15,474 nucleotides of DNA from Clostridiales bacterium. GTDB lineage: Bacteria > Bacillota > Clostridia > WRLR01. Numbering within the stretch: position 1 is the stretch's first letter; every line of letters starts with the position of its first letter. The translations under genes were made by a program, and so were the position numbers. The stretch spans positions 1 to 15,474 of the forward strand of contig JAISFK010000127.1 of assembly GCA_031263625.1 (NCBI GenBank), written 5' to 3'. Positions 1 to 7,264 of the stretch are shown here, in pieces. Under the pieces are notes generated by a model, which saw only the letters and a program-made list of their open reading frames with translations, was not told the origin of the DNA and made no database searches.

Positions 1-6
1 AATATC

Positions 7-111
7 TATACTGACGAGCATTTGAATTTTCCATTAACGCGAGTCAGTAATACTCGTTTCCTCTGTCCGACCGCAAATTGCGGTCGGAATTTCTAATCGA
101 ACACGAGTATA
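7..111. repeat. Structured ~105-bp intergenic repeat, copy 1 (MITE-like)
   Basis: This segment recurs at 5932-6036 in the same orientation with 3 mismatches in 105 positions (at 39, 92 and 94). Its outer ends are TATACT (7-12) and AGTATA (106-111), which are inverted repeats of each other. Inside are three further pairings: 9-15 with 43-49, 50-56 with 104-110, and a near-perfect palindrome 66-76/78-88 (TCCGACCGCAA / TTGCGGTCGGA). It has no convincing coding content. TA at both outer ends would suit a non-autonomous element using TA target sites, but this is inference. A structured intergenic RNA or palindromic-repeat family is the alternative. The window starts just left of this copy, so the left flank cannot be judged. 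Confidence 0.8.
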
Positions 112-183
112 AAAGGCAACTGTCTGCATATCCGCGCATCTGCATATTTACTTATACCACGTATCATGCCGGGCACACCATAA

Positions 184-214
184 CAAACCACAGACGCGTC
201 GCATCTGTGGTTTG
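184..214 (-). terminator. Inverted repeat, possible terminator of the galactosidase operon
   Basis: CAAACCACAGA (184-194) pairs perfectly with TCTGTGGTTTG (204-214), giving an 11-bp stem around a 9-base loop. It lies about 100 bp beyond the stop codon of the DUF5107-TPR gene. Only a short T run (TTTG TT) follows the stem when read on the minus strand, so the call as an intrinsic terminator is moderate. Confidence 0.45.
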
Positions 215-280
215 CCTGCCGGAGGATTGCCTGCCGGAAATATTTGCTTTTACCGTTCGTCTGCGTGGTCGTCTGCGTGG
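212..280. repeat. Two short tandem duplications in the region without a gene
   Basis: The 12-mer TTGCCTGCCGGA occurs at 212-223 and 227-238 (period 15). The 12-mer TCGTCTGCGTGG occurs at 257-268 and directly again at 269-280 (period 12). Bases 1-315 otherwise hold only the structured repeat and the inverted repeat at 184-214. No gene is supported there; an open frame at 78-347 has no ribosome site and no protein-like composition. Confidence 0.7.
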
Positions 281-315
281 ACGCGCGGCGCGTTCCATGC
301 GGCCATGCGCCCGGC

Positions 316-3300
316 TCATTTCGCTTCCAGCATTTTGCGGTGGCTGAGCGAGCCGTAGTGGCATGGCATGATTTCCAGCGCGCGCCCGAACGCGGCGGAA
401 GCCTCCTCCGCCCTGCCGAAGCCCATGTAGCCCAGGCCCATCATGTAGTGGCAGTGCAGCCTGTTTTTTTCGTCCAGGTCGCGGTCAAAGACCATAAAAT
501 CCGGCAGGCTCACCGCGAAATAGTCAAAAGACTGCTTGTCGCGCATGTGCTTTTCCCCATAGTCGATGAGCCTGTTGAATCGCGCCGCCGCCTCGCCCGC
601 GCGCCCCAGCTCCAGCAGCGCCGCGCCCTGGTAATAGATCGTGTGGGGCGGCTGGTCGTTGTAGTACATCGCGCCGGCCGGCTCGCTAAGGCCCTCGGAA
701 GCTTTCTCAAAGCATTCCCTCGCCGCTTTCGGATCAATGCGCTTGTACGCGAGGCCCATAGTATAGTAGATATTGTTTTCCTGCGCGCCCGCCAGCTTGC
801 CCTCGCCAAAATTGCCGTAATGCGCCGTCGCCGCTTCAAGCTGGGAAACCGCCTCCGCGCATCTCCCCTCCGCGATGAGGGCCCTCGCGAGGCCGACGCG
901 CGCCTCGACGTGCTGCGCGGAAACCTTTCCCTCGCCCCCCTCCCACGGGTGGAATTTGCGGGCCATGAGCATGCCGATCGCCTCCGCGTGCCTGCCCAGG
1001 CCGTTGAGCGCCTCGACGCACGCGATATACAGGTCGTCGCGCTCCAAGACCAGCGGCATGTTTTCCCGCATGCGCCCATACTGCTCTTCATAGGCCATGC
1101 CTATTTTTTTGTACAGATCGCAGAGCTCGTAAAACACGCGGGAATCGGACGGATCCAGCGCAAAGGCGGTTTCCAGCGCGCGCCTCGCCGCGCCGTCGTC
1201 TTTTTCCTTGTTGGCATAGTGCAGCGCCAGATTCCGGTGCGCCGCGGGGAAGGCGGGCCGCAGCCTCGCGCAGGCCTCCCAGCGCGCCTTCGCGTCGCCG
1301 TAGCGCTTCCTGTCATAGAGAAAGCACCCCAAATAATAATGCGCCATGGCGTCCTCCGGGTTCCTTTCCACTGCTCGCAGGAGGACGGCGTACTCTCTGA
1401 GCGTGTTGGGAAAGCAGTAGTCGCTGCCCGCTTTGGCGGCAGCCTCCCACGCCCCGGCGACGTCCGGGCTGCCGGAGCGCTCCAGCGCGCAGGCCAGCAT
1501 GTAATGGAGCATCGCGTGCTGCTCGTTCCCGCTCCGCAAATGCCGCCCCAGTATCTCCGCGGCGTCCCCGTGCAGCCCCAGATCCATGTAGCTGCCCGCC
1601 AGCAGCATGGCGTTGTGCGCCTTGCCGCCCATGGCGGCGCCCAGCTTTTCAATGTTCCGGGGGGAGCCGTCCATGACGGCGGCCTCGCGGGCGGCGACCA
1701 GGTCCATCGTGTCAAACTCCGCCGTTTCCCTGACTATGGAGGCGGCGGCCTCCGCGTTGCCCAGCAGCCTGTTCAGCACCGCCGCCGCGCCTCTGGCGGC
1801 AAAGTTCTTGCAGTTGGCCCAAACGGCCTCGCTCGCGTATTCCAGCGCGCTCTCGCGCTCCCCCCTGCGGGCGGCGATGAGCGCGAGCTTCAAATAGCCC
1901 TGGCTGCGCCACGCGTCGCTCCAGACGGCCTTGTAGTACGCGTCGAACGCCTCGCCGTCCCTGCCCTGCAGCTCGTGGGCCTTGCCGAGGTTGAAAAAGA
2001 CCTCGCCGTCATACGGGTTGGGGCTGTGGCGCTCCGCGGTTCGCCTGGCGGCCTCGAACAGCGCCTGCGCCTCCGCGAAAAGCCCCCTGCGGAGCAGCAG
2101 GCCGCCGTATGCGTTGTTCAGCCTCAAATCGCCCGGATCCCGCTTCAGCCCCTCCTCGTAATAGCGCTCCGGCTCATAGGTGGCGTGGCGGTACTGCTCC
2201 AAATGCAGGCCCGCCAGCAGCAGCGCCTCGGCGTTCCGCAGGGTTTCCGGCGCCCCGATTGCCGCTGCCGGGTCGGGGATTCTGGCCGCCTCCGGCTTCG
2301 CTGGGGCATAGCGGATCGGCTTCGCGCCGCCCGCCTCCACGGACAGGGCCAGCTCCCACTCCCTGCCCCCATAGTCAACGGCGTCCTCAAAATGTTTTTC
2401 CGGGCCCAGCGCGATTTCCCTGCTGTATATCTCCGCGCCGCTGCCGCTGTGCCTCAGGGAGATCTTCGCGCCGCCAAATTTTCGGGCGGCGTAGACTTTC
2501 ACGGCCGCCTTGCCGTCCTTCGCCTCCAGGCCGGCGACCAGATCCCTGCTCGCGCACTTTACCGCGCCGACCCCCTTGTACGGCATGAAATACTGGACAA
2601 AGGACTTGCCGGAGTAAGGGGCGAGCCAGGCGAAGTCAGGCTGGTTGTCGGTGAACACCCCCGCCATCAGCTCGACATACGGGCCGTCCTCGTCGGTCAG
2701 ATTGCGATCCCACGCCTGCCCGAACTCGCCGCAGCCCCACGTCCACTGCTTCTTCCCCGGCGAGACGTGGTGGTCCGCCACATGCAGGATGCCCGCGCCG
2801 GCGCGCCAGTCATACCCGCCGACAAAGTCGCAGTCGGAGCTGCTCGCCATGTAGGAGGTGGGCACGGGGATGTTTTTGTAGCGGGAGATGTCCACGCCTT
2901 TGGAATAGTCCGTTTTGTAGTAGGTGCCGGTGGCGATCGGAAAGCGGGAGACGTCGCGCTTGCCGTGATCCATGACGGCGCCCACGTCGGGCGGGAAAAT
3001 GGACTGGGTTGCGTCATGGGCCGCCACCGCCGGGTTCGCCCACCAGAGAAACGTCTGGGGCTCGGCCGTGGGATTGTACAGCTGGCCGGCGATCTCGATG
3101 GCGGCGAATCCGTCCCGCAGCGTGATTCCGATTGTGGCCTTCGTGCCGCAGATTCTGTCCGTCTCGCTGAGCCACACGGTCTTGCTGCCGCTTTTGCTGT
3201 CGTCCAGCCAAAACTCCACCGGCCCGAACGTGTTGGGGCGATGGTGCTGCGGCCAGTTGAACTCAATCCCGCCGGATATCCACGGGCCAGTCAGCCCCAC

Positions 3301-3606
3301 CAGCGCCGGCTTGATGACCCGGTTGAAATACACGAAGTCGTAGCCGTTGGTCTTGTCCGTCGCGCGATAAATCCGCCCCCCGATTTCCGGCATCACCTGC
3401 GCCCGAATGTAGTCGTTCTCCAAAAAGACCATTTCGTACTGCCTGTCTTTTTTCTCGTCCTCGATTTTGTCGATCACCGGCCAGGGGTACACCTTCCCGC
3501 TGCTGCCCTGGTACACCCGCCTCTCCAGAAACATCGGGTTCTTGTTGCGCGGCCCGGTGCCGTATGTGGGGATCGTCGCCCGCTCGCGCCAGATTTTCAC
3601 GCCCAT
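316..3606 (-). CDS. DUF5107 domain protein with C-terminal TPR repeats
   Basis: The product is 1096 residues with no signal peptide or membrane segment, so it is probably cytoplasmic. Residues about 40-350 match the DUF5107 pattern, which resembles the beta-sandwich fold of galactose mutarotases: PEIGGRIYR at 73-81, GIEFNWPQHHRPNT at 113-126, and a Trp-rich stretch with WTWGCGEFGQAWDR at 288-301. From about residue 460 to the end the protein is helical TPR repeats with typical Ala/Gly/Tyr spacing and motifs such as DPGDLRLNNAYG and NPEDAMAHYYLG. The start at 3606 is chosen because GGGAGGGGG lies about 9 bases upstream; the frame stays open to 3744, but that stretch is only the repetitive tail of the gene before it. 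The gene overlaps the alpha-galactosidase stop by 10 bp, implying translational coupling. The biochemical role of the family is not known to me. A carbohydrate-binding or sugar-processing role is inferred from fold and neighbour. Confidence 0.9.
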   Translation of the reverse strand: MGVKIWRERATIPTYGTGPRNKNPMFLERRVYQGSSGKVYPWPVIDKIEDEKKDRQYEMVFLENDYIRAQVMPEIGGRIYRATDKTNGYDFVYFNRVIKPALVGLTGPWISGGIEFNWPQHHRPNTFGPVEFWLDDSKSGSKTVWLSETDRICGTKATIGITLRDGFAAIEIAGQLYNPTAEPQTFLWWANPAVAAHDATQSIFPPDVGAVMDHGKRDVSRFPIATGTYYKTDYSKGVDISRYKNIPVPTSYMASSSDCDFVGGYDWRAGAGILHVADHHVSPGKKQWTWGCGEFGQAWDRNLTDEDGPYVELMAGVFTDNQPDFAWLAPYSGKSFVQYFMPYKGVGAVKCASRDLVAGLEAKDGKAAVKVYAARKFGGAKISLRHSGSGAEIYSREIALGPEKHFEDAVDYGGREWELALSVEAGGAKPIRYAPAKPEAARIPDPAAAIGAPETLRNAEALLLAGLHLEQYRHATYEPERYYEEGLKRDPGDLRLNNAYGGLLLRRGLFAEAQALFEAARRTAERHSPNPYDGEVFFNLGKAHELQGRDGEAFDAYYKAVWSDAWRSQGYLKLALIAARRGERESALEYASEAVWANCKNFAARGAAAVLNRLLGNAEAAASIVRETAEFDTMDLVAAREAAVMDGSPRNIEKLGAAMGGKAHNAMLLAGSYMDLGLHGDAAEILGRHLRSGNEQHAMLHYMLACALERSGSPDVAGAWEAAAKAGSDYCFPNTLREYAVLLRAVERNPEDAMAHYYLGCFLYDRKRYGDAKARWEACARLRPAFPAAHRNLALHYANKEKDDGAARRALETAFALDPSDSRVFYELCDLYKKIGMAYEEQYGRMRENMPLVLERDDLYIACVEALNGLGRHAEAIGMLMARKFHPWEGGEGKVSAQHVEARVGLARALIAEGRCAEAVSQLEAATAHYGNFGEGKLAGAQENNIYYTMGLAYKRIDPKAARECFEKASEGLSEPAGAMYYNDQPPHTIYYQGAALLELGRAGEAAARFNRLIDYGEKHMRDKQSFDYFAVSLPDFMVFDRDLDEKNRLHCHYMMGLGYMGFGRAEEASAAFGRALEIMPCHYGSLSHRKMLEAK

Positions 3607-5885
3607 GCCGAATCGCCCCCTCCCGCCGATTCCGCCGGTTTGGGCGATTTCGCGGATCCGGGCGCTCCCGCTGATTCTGGCGCCCCTGCTACTCCGGGCG
3701 AGTCCGCCGATTCCGCCGATTCCGCCGATTCGGATATCTCCCACAGCGCGCTCTCAAAATCCCTCTCGGCGGCAGGCAGGTCCAGCCCAAAATTCATGAG
3801 GCTTCTGCCGCTGCGCGTTTTGCCGTCGAAGGAGTAGAGCCTGCCTTCATCCAGCCCTTTCAATTTCAGCCGGCGCAGCCCGGCGTTCGGCCTCGCCAGC
3901 CGCATGAAGTAAAACACGGCCGCCCTTTTCCTGTCCTTCGACACGAACATCCACGCGCCGCTCCTGTCCTCAAACGGGTTCATGAGCCTGTACTGGTCCC
4001 CCAGGCAGACCAGATCCCAAATTCTTTTGTATGCGCTGATCTGCCCGGCGATGGCTTCCTCCGTCTCTCGGCCGATTTTCGACAGATCGAGTTCATAGCC
4101 CATGACGCCGCTCATGGCCACATGCCCGCGCAGCTTCATGGGCGTCGTGCGGCCGACCTGGTGGTTAGGCACGTCCGTGACGTGGGCGCACACGCAGCTT
4201 GCCGGATACACCATGCTCGTCCCGTACTGAATCAGGATTCTGTCCGCGGCGTCCGTGTTGTCGCTGCCCCAGATTTGCGGCATATAGTGCAGCGCGCCTG
4301 GGTCAAACCTGCCCGCCCCGCCGCTGCAGCCTTCAAAAAGTATGTGCGGGAATTTTTCCGTCAGCTCGCCCATGAGCCTGTAAAGTCCCAAAATATACCG
4401 ATGGGACAGCTCGCCCTGGCGCTCCGCGGGCAGCGCGCGCGAATACATGTCGGTTATGTTCCGGTTCATGTCCCACTTGACATACTGTATATTCGCGCCG
4501 CCGAGCAGCTCCGTGAAAGTTTCCGACAAATAGTCAACGACTTCCGGGTTCGACAGGTCCAGCACGAGCTGGTGCCTGCCCTCGTGGGCGGGCTTGCCGG
4601 GGACTCCGATCGCCCATTCCGGGTGCGCCCGGTACAGATCGCTGTCGGGCGAAACCATCTCAGGCTCAATCCAGAGCCCGAACTGCAGCCCGCGCGCGTT
4701 GACCTTTTCGGCCAGGCCGGCTATGCCCCCCGGCAGCTTGCCCCTGTCCGCGCGCCAGTCGCCCAGCGAGCTTCTGTCGTCGTCGCGCCTGCCAAACCAG
4801 CCGTCGTCCAGCACGAAAAGCTCAATGCCCAGCGGCGCGGCTTTTTCGCATATGGCCAGAAGCTTTTCTTCGTCGAAATTGAAATACGTGGCCTCCCAGT
4901 TGTTGACCAAAACGGGGCGGGCCCGATCCCTGAACTCGCTTTTGGGCAGCCGTGTCCTGTACAGCTCGTGGAACGTTCTCGACATGCCGCCCAAGCCCTC
5001 GCCGGAGTATACCATGACGACCTCCGGGGTGTGAAATTCCTCGCCGGGCTCGAGGCGCCATTTGAAATTGAACGGGTTGATGCCCGCAATCACGCGCATG
5101 GTGTCATATTGCTCGACCTCAATGCTCATCCTGAAATTGCCGCTGTATACGAGGGAAAACCCGTAGACGTCGCCAAAATCCTCCGTGGCGCCGGTCCTCA
5201 TGAGTGCCACGAAAGGATTTTCGGCGGCCCCGCTCGCCCCCCTCTTGCTGTCTATGCCCTGCAGCCCCCTGCGCACTTTTGATCTCTCGATGAATTTTTC
5301 TCGCGCCCAGGAACCGTGCAAATGCAAATACTCGTAGTCAAAATCGTGGAAATCCACGGAGGCGGACGCGGCGTTTGAGAGGCATATGCCGGAAGAAACG
5401 CTTTTGACGGTCGCGCGCCTGCATATGCAGCCGTGCCTCTCAAATACGGTGTAGTGCAGCGACGCCTCCACGCCGCTGGCTTTGTCCTCCAGATCTATTC
5501 TCAGGGTCGTCGCGTCCGCGCCGCCCTCCGCGCGGAGTCCGGGCAGGGACGGCATGGCGGGCTTGCCCGGCAGGATCTCGTGGCCCCTGTACCTGAGCTG
5601 GACCGTTATGTCGCCGTTTGGCAATGTCAGCTCGCAGGCGGGCGAGCGCAGATCCTGGCCGCCGTATGTGGGATATTCTTGCGGCAGGACGTCGAGGGAG
5701 TACGCGCCGTCGCCGCCCTCGCAGGCCGAAAAGCTCGGCCTTTCCCTGCAAGCCAGGGCTATGTCCCCGTCCACGCGCTTGCCCCAGTGGAGGTGGAGCA
5801 GATCGCCGTAGTCGGAAAGCAACATGCAGTAGCTGAAGCTTTCGTTGTAAAGATGAAACATTTTGTCCTTAAAAACAATAGGCAT
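3597..5885 (-). CDS. GH36 alpha-galactosidase
   Basis: This 762-residue enzyme hydrolyses terminal alpha-1,6-linked galactose from sugars such as melibiose and raffinose. It has no signal peptide, so it should act on imported oligosaccharides. The GH36 signature residues are in place: DDGWFG with D360/D361 for galactose binding, GLWIEPEMVSPDSD, KWDMNRN with predicted nucleophile D472, EGCSGGAGRFDPG, and SDNTDA with predicted acid/base D542. The spacing of 70 residues between nucleophile and acid/base equals that of Geobacillus AgaA (D478/D548). The start at 5885 follows GGAGG with 6 bases between. Upstream codons to 6059 run through the 105-bp repeat and are rejected. The last ~46 residues (from about 717) are a low-complexity Ser/Ala/Glu/Gly/Pro tail not expected in GH36. 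The divergent AraC gene probably regulates it. The symbol agaA/rafA would fit but is not proven. Confidence 0.95.
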   Translation of the reverse strand: MPIVFKDKMFHLYNESFSYCMLLSDYGDLLHLHWGKRVDGDIALACRERPSFSACEGGDGAYSLDVLPQEYPTYGGQDLRSPACELTLPNGDITVQLRYRGHEILPGKPAMPSLPGLRAEGGADATTLRIDLEDKASGVEASLHYTVFERHGCICRRATVKSVSSGICLSNAASASVDFHDFDYEYLHLHGSWAREKFIERSKVRRGLQGIDSKRGASGAAENPFVALMRTGATEDFGDVYGFSLVYSGNFRMSIEVEQYDTMRVIAGINPFNFKWRLEPGEEFHTPEVVMVYSGEGLGGMSRTFHELYRTRLPKSEFRDRARPVLVNNWEATYFNFDEEKLLAICEKAAPLGIELFVLDDGWFGRRDDDRSSLGDWRADRGKLPGGIAGLAEKVNARGLQFGLWIEPEMVSPDSDLYRAHPEWAIGVPGKPAHEGRHQLVLDLSNPEVVDYLSETFTELLGGANIQYVKWDMNRNITDMYSRALPAERQGELSHRYILGLYRLMGELTEKFPHILFEGCSGGAGRFDPGALHYMPQIWGSDNTDAADRILIQYGTSMVYPASCVCAHVTDVPNHQVGRTTPMKLRGHVAMSGVMGYELDLSKIGRETEEAIAGQISAYKRIWDLVCLGDQYRLMNPFEDRSGAWMFVSKDRKRAAVFYFMRLARPNAGLRRLKLKGLDEGRLYSFDGKTRSGRSLMNFGLDLPAAERDFESALWEISESAESAESADSPGVAGAPESAGAPGSAKSPKPAESAGGGDSAWA
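3600..3737 (-). repeat. 9-bp-period repeat encoding the alpha-galactosidase tail
   Basis: The end of the galactosidase gene is built of degenerate 9-bp units, clearest at about 3705-3735 where TTCCGCCGA recurs in tandem. The encoded tail begins with Ser-Ala-Glu triplets and continues as Gly/Ala/Pro/Ser-rich sequence. The ribosome site of the following DUF5107 gene is embedded at its 3' end, so repeat number could change without disturbing coupling as long as frame is kept. Confidence 0.7.
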
Positions 5886-5903
5886 GGGCAACCTCCAGAA
5901 TAA

Positions 5904-5923
5904 ATCTTGACGCTCATCTTGAC
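5904..5923. promoter_or_regulatory. Direct repeat ATCTTGAC x2 before the alpha-galactosidase
   Basis: ATCTTGAC occurs at 5904-5911 and 5916-5923, a 12-bp period, between the 105-bp repeat and the galactosidase ribosome site. Paired direct half-sites suit AraC-type activators, but these lie close to the start codon. They could instead be leader sequence. No binding evidence exists. Confidence 0.25.
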
Positions 5924-5931
5924 TCCCAATA

Positions 5932-6036
5932 TATACTGACGAGCATTTGAATTTTCCATTAACCCGAGTCAGTAATACTCGTTTCCTCTGTCCGACCGCA
6001 AATTGCGGTCGGAATTCCCAATCGAACACGAGTATA
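5932..6036. repeat. Structured ~105-bp intergenic repeat, copy 2 (MITE-like)
   Basis: This copy matches 7-111 at 102 of 105 positions, same orientation, and keeps all the internal pairings, including the central TCCGACCGCAA palindrome. It sits between the divergent alpha-galactosidase and AraC genes. After its right end there are 8 extra bases (TCGCGGTA) before the flank resumes AAAGGC as in copy 1, so similarity reaches slightly past the terminal AGTATA. A TATATT box read on the minus strand (5928-5933) straddles its left edge and could serve as a -10 for the galactosidase. No good -35 is visible. Confidence 0.8.
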
Positions 6037-6046
6037 TCGCGGTAAA

Positions 6047-6065
6047 AGGCGATCCGCAATCGCCT
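6047..6065. promoter_or_regulatory. Operator-like inverted repeat in the divergent promoter region
   Basis: AGGCGAT (6047-6053) and ATCGCCT (6059-6065) form a perfect 7-bp inverted repeat with 5 bases between. It lies 7 bp from ATTATAAT (6071-6078), which reads as a TATAAT-type box on both strands. The position between divergent genes fits a regulator binding site. A small hairpin in a leader RNA is the alternative. Confidence 0.35.
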
Positions 6066-6108
6066 AACTTATTATAATGATGGATTATCTTATCATTTTG
6101 TTTTTTGC

Positions 6109-6137
6109 TTTGCATCCAATGCGGGGCGTGGTATATT
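6109..6137 (+). promoter_or_regulatory. Candidate extended -10 promoter of the AraC gene
   Basis: TGGTATATT (6129-6137) is a TGn-extended -10. TTTGCA (6109-6114), 17 bp upstream, is a weak -35. Transcription would start about 7 bases after the box, at or next to the ATG at 6144, so the mRNA may be leaderless; no ribosome site precedes that ATG. The same GCGGGGCG...TGGTATATT-N6-ATGGA pattern stands in front of the FIST region at 7238-7269. Confidence 0.5.
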
Positions 6138-6143
6138 TGTCGC

Positions 6144-7187
6144 ATGGACGTGAAGGGCATGAGGGACATGAAGGATATGCAGGATATGCAGGACGTGAAG
6201 AACATGAGGGACATGAAGGACATGCAGGACATAAAAAAGCCGAGCGGGTTCAAGTCGGAGAAAATTATCGTGCTGCCGGGGGAGATCGCGGCGCAGTGCG
6301 CCGAAAATCCCCTGACGAAAAACGCGTATCTGTCCGATATCGGGTTTTTCCCCCATGCAAAAAATCACTACAGGGAGCGCGGGATGGAGTGCGGCTCATA
6401 CATCGTCATACTCTGCGGAGACGGCAAGGGCTTTTTTTCTGTCGGCGGCGCGCCCGCGAGGCCGTTGGGCAAAGGGGAAATGATAGTCATCCCACCAAAC
6501 GTCCCGCACTATTACGGCTCGGACGCCGAAAACCCGTGGAGCATTTACTGGGCGCATCTTGGCGGCGAGTCGGCCTCCCGCCTGCTGGAGCCGGGCAATT
6601 TAAGCGGGGCGGCCGGCGGGGCAGGCGCAGGAGCGGCTTCCGGTGCGGCTGGCGGGGCGGCCGCAGGAGCGATCACCAGAGCGATCGCCCTGCCCATTGA
6701 CTCGCTGACAAAGCTGATTGAGCTTTTCGTCGAGGCATACGGCGTTTTGGAGATGGGGTATTCGTGGAGCGGCCTTGTCTACGTGTCAAAAATACTGGAG
6801 CACATGCTTGGCGCCATCTACTGCGCCCTGGCGTCGCCTTCCCCGCTTTCCCGCCACCGCCGTTCAAGCCGCGCCGTCGAGAAGGCCATCCTTTACATGA
6901 ACGAGCGCGCGGGCAAAAGCGCAAGGCTCTCCGACATATGCGCCGCCGCGGGGTTTTCGCCCGCCCAGTTCTCGCGGCTTTTCAGGCAGGCCACCGGCTA
7001 TTCCCCGATGGACTATTTTCTGCGCATGAAAATTCGGCGCTCCTGCGCAATGCTTGATTTTGGGGACATGAGCGTAAAGGAGGCGGCAGCGGCGCTGGGC
7101 TTCGGCGATTCGTATTACTTTTCCAGGATCTTCAAAAAGGTAATGGGCATGTCGCCCTCGGCATACAAGAAGCTGGACAAAGGCTGA
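6144..7187 (+). CDS. Cupin-AraC family transcriptional regulator
   Basis: This 347-residue regulator has an N-terminal cupin sugar-sensing domain (about residues 45-150, with NPLTKNAYLSDIGFFP, HYRERG, IPPNVPHYYG and NPWSIYWAHL) and a C-terminal AraC double helix-turn-helix (about 240-343, with LSDICAAAGFSPAQFSRLF and VKEAAAALGFGDSYYFSRIFKK). It lies divergently from the alpha-galactosidase operon, 258 bp apart, and is the natural candidate for its control. Residues 2-31 are a Met/Asp/Lys repeat from ten 9-bp units, and residues 152-176 are an Ala/Gly-rich insert in the interdomain linker; neither is usual in this family. The start at 6144 is uncertain because several in-frame ATGs lie inside the repeat and there is no clear ribosome site. 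Placement just after an extended -10 box favours 6144. Confidence 0.88.
   Translation: MDVKGMRDMKDMQDMQDVKNMRDMKDMQDIKKPSGFKSEKIIVLPGEIAAQCAENPLTKNAYLSDIGFFPHAKNHYRERGMECGSYIVILCGDGKGFFSVGGAPARPLGKGEMIVIPPNVPHYYGSDAENPWSIYWAHLGGESASRLLEPGNLSGAAGGAGAGAASGAAGGAAAGAITRAIALPIDSLTKLIELFVEAYGVLEMGYSWSGLVYVSKILEHMLGAIYCALASPSPLSRHRRSSRAVEKAILYMNERAGKSARLSDICAAAGFSPAQFSRLFRQATGYSPMDYFLRMKIRRSCAMLDFGDMSVKEAAAALGFGDSYYFSRIFKKVMGMSPSAYKKLDKG
6147..6236 (+). repeat. Ten 9-bp tandem units at the start of the AraC gene
   Basis: The units follow the pattern GACATGAAG / GACATGCAG. Units 1-5 and 6-10 resemble each other one by one (for example GACGTGAAG opens both halves), so a 45-bp block appears to have been duplicated on top of the 9-bp repeat. 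Each unit adds three residues such as D-M-K or D-M-Q. Eight of the ten units contain an in-frame ATG. Confidence 0.9.
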
Positions 7188-7228
7188 CGCCAAATTGCAC
7201 TGTCCCAATTATACCTTTTTCGCGCTCC

Positions 7229-7258
7229 TTGATTTTTGCGGGGCGATTCTGGTATATT
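7229..7258 (+). promoter_or_regulatory. Candidate extended -10 promoter of the FIST-kinase operon
   Basis: TTGATT (7229-7234) and the extended -10 TGGTATATT (7250-7258) are 18 bp apart measured to TATATT. The upstream GCGGGGCG (7238-7245) and downstream N6-ATGGA match the motif before the AraC gene. Transcription from here would give the FIST gene a leader of about 200 bases. Confidence 0.5.
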
Positions 7259-7264
7259 ATAGGC

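Noticed and set aside
78..347. An 89-codon plus-strand frame near the left edge
   Set aside because: It starts inside the palindromic repeat, has no ribosome site and no recognisable protein features.
3607..3744. N-terminal extension of the DUF5107 frame by 46 codons
   Set aside because: It is the out-of-frame reading of the galactosidase tail repeat (Gly-Gly-Ile triplets). The ATG at 3606 has a strong ribosome site.
244..3837. A 1197-codon open frame on the plus strand opposite the DUF5107 gene
   Set aside because: It mirrors the codon bias of the real gene in GC-rich DNA. The minus-strand frame has recognisable DUF5107 and TPR motifs and a ribosome site; this one has neither.
4122..5282. 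A 386-codon plus-strand frame opposite the alpha-galactosidase
   Set aside because: Antisense shadow; the minus strand has all GH36 catalytic motifs.
7..6036. CRISPR array from the recurring palindromic repeats
   Set aside because: Only two copies about 5.9 kb apart, each about 105 bp, with genes rather than spacers between and no cas genes in the window.
5886..6059. N-terminal extension of the alpha-galactosidase frame by 58 codons
   Set aside because: These codons run through the structured intergenic repeat. A good GGAGG site precedes the ATG at 5885, and GH36 homology starts there.
7209..7214. TATAAT read on the minus strand after the AraC gene
   Set aside because: No -35 at a suitable distance, and the resulting transcript would only be antisense to the AraC gene.
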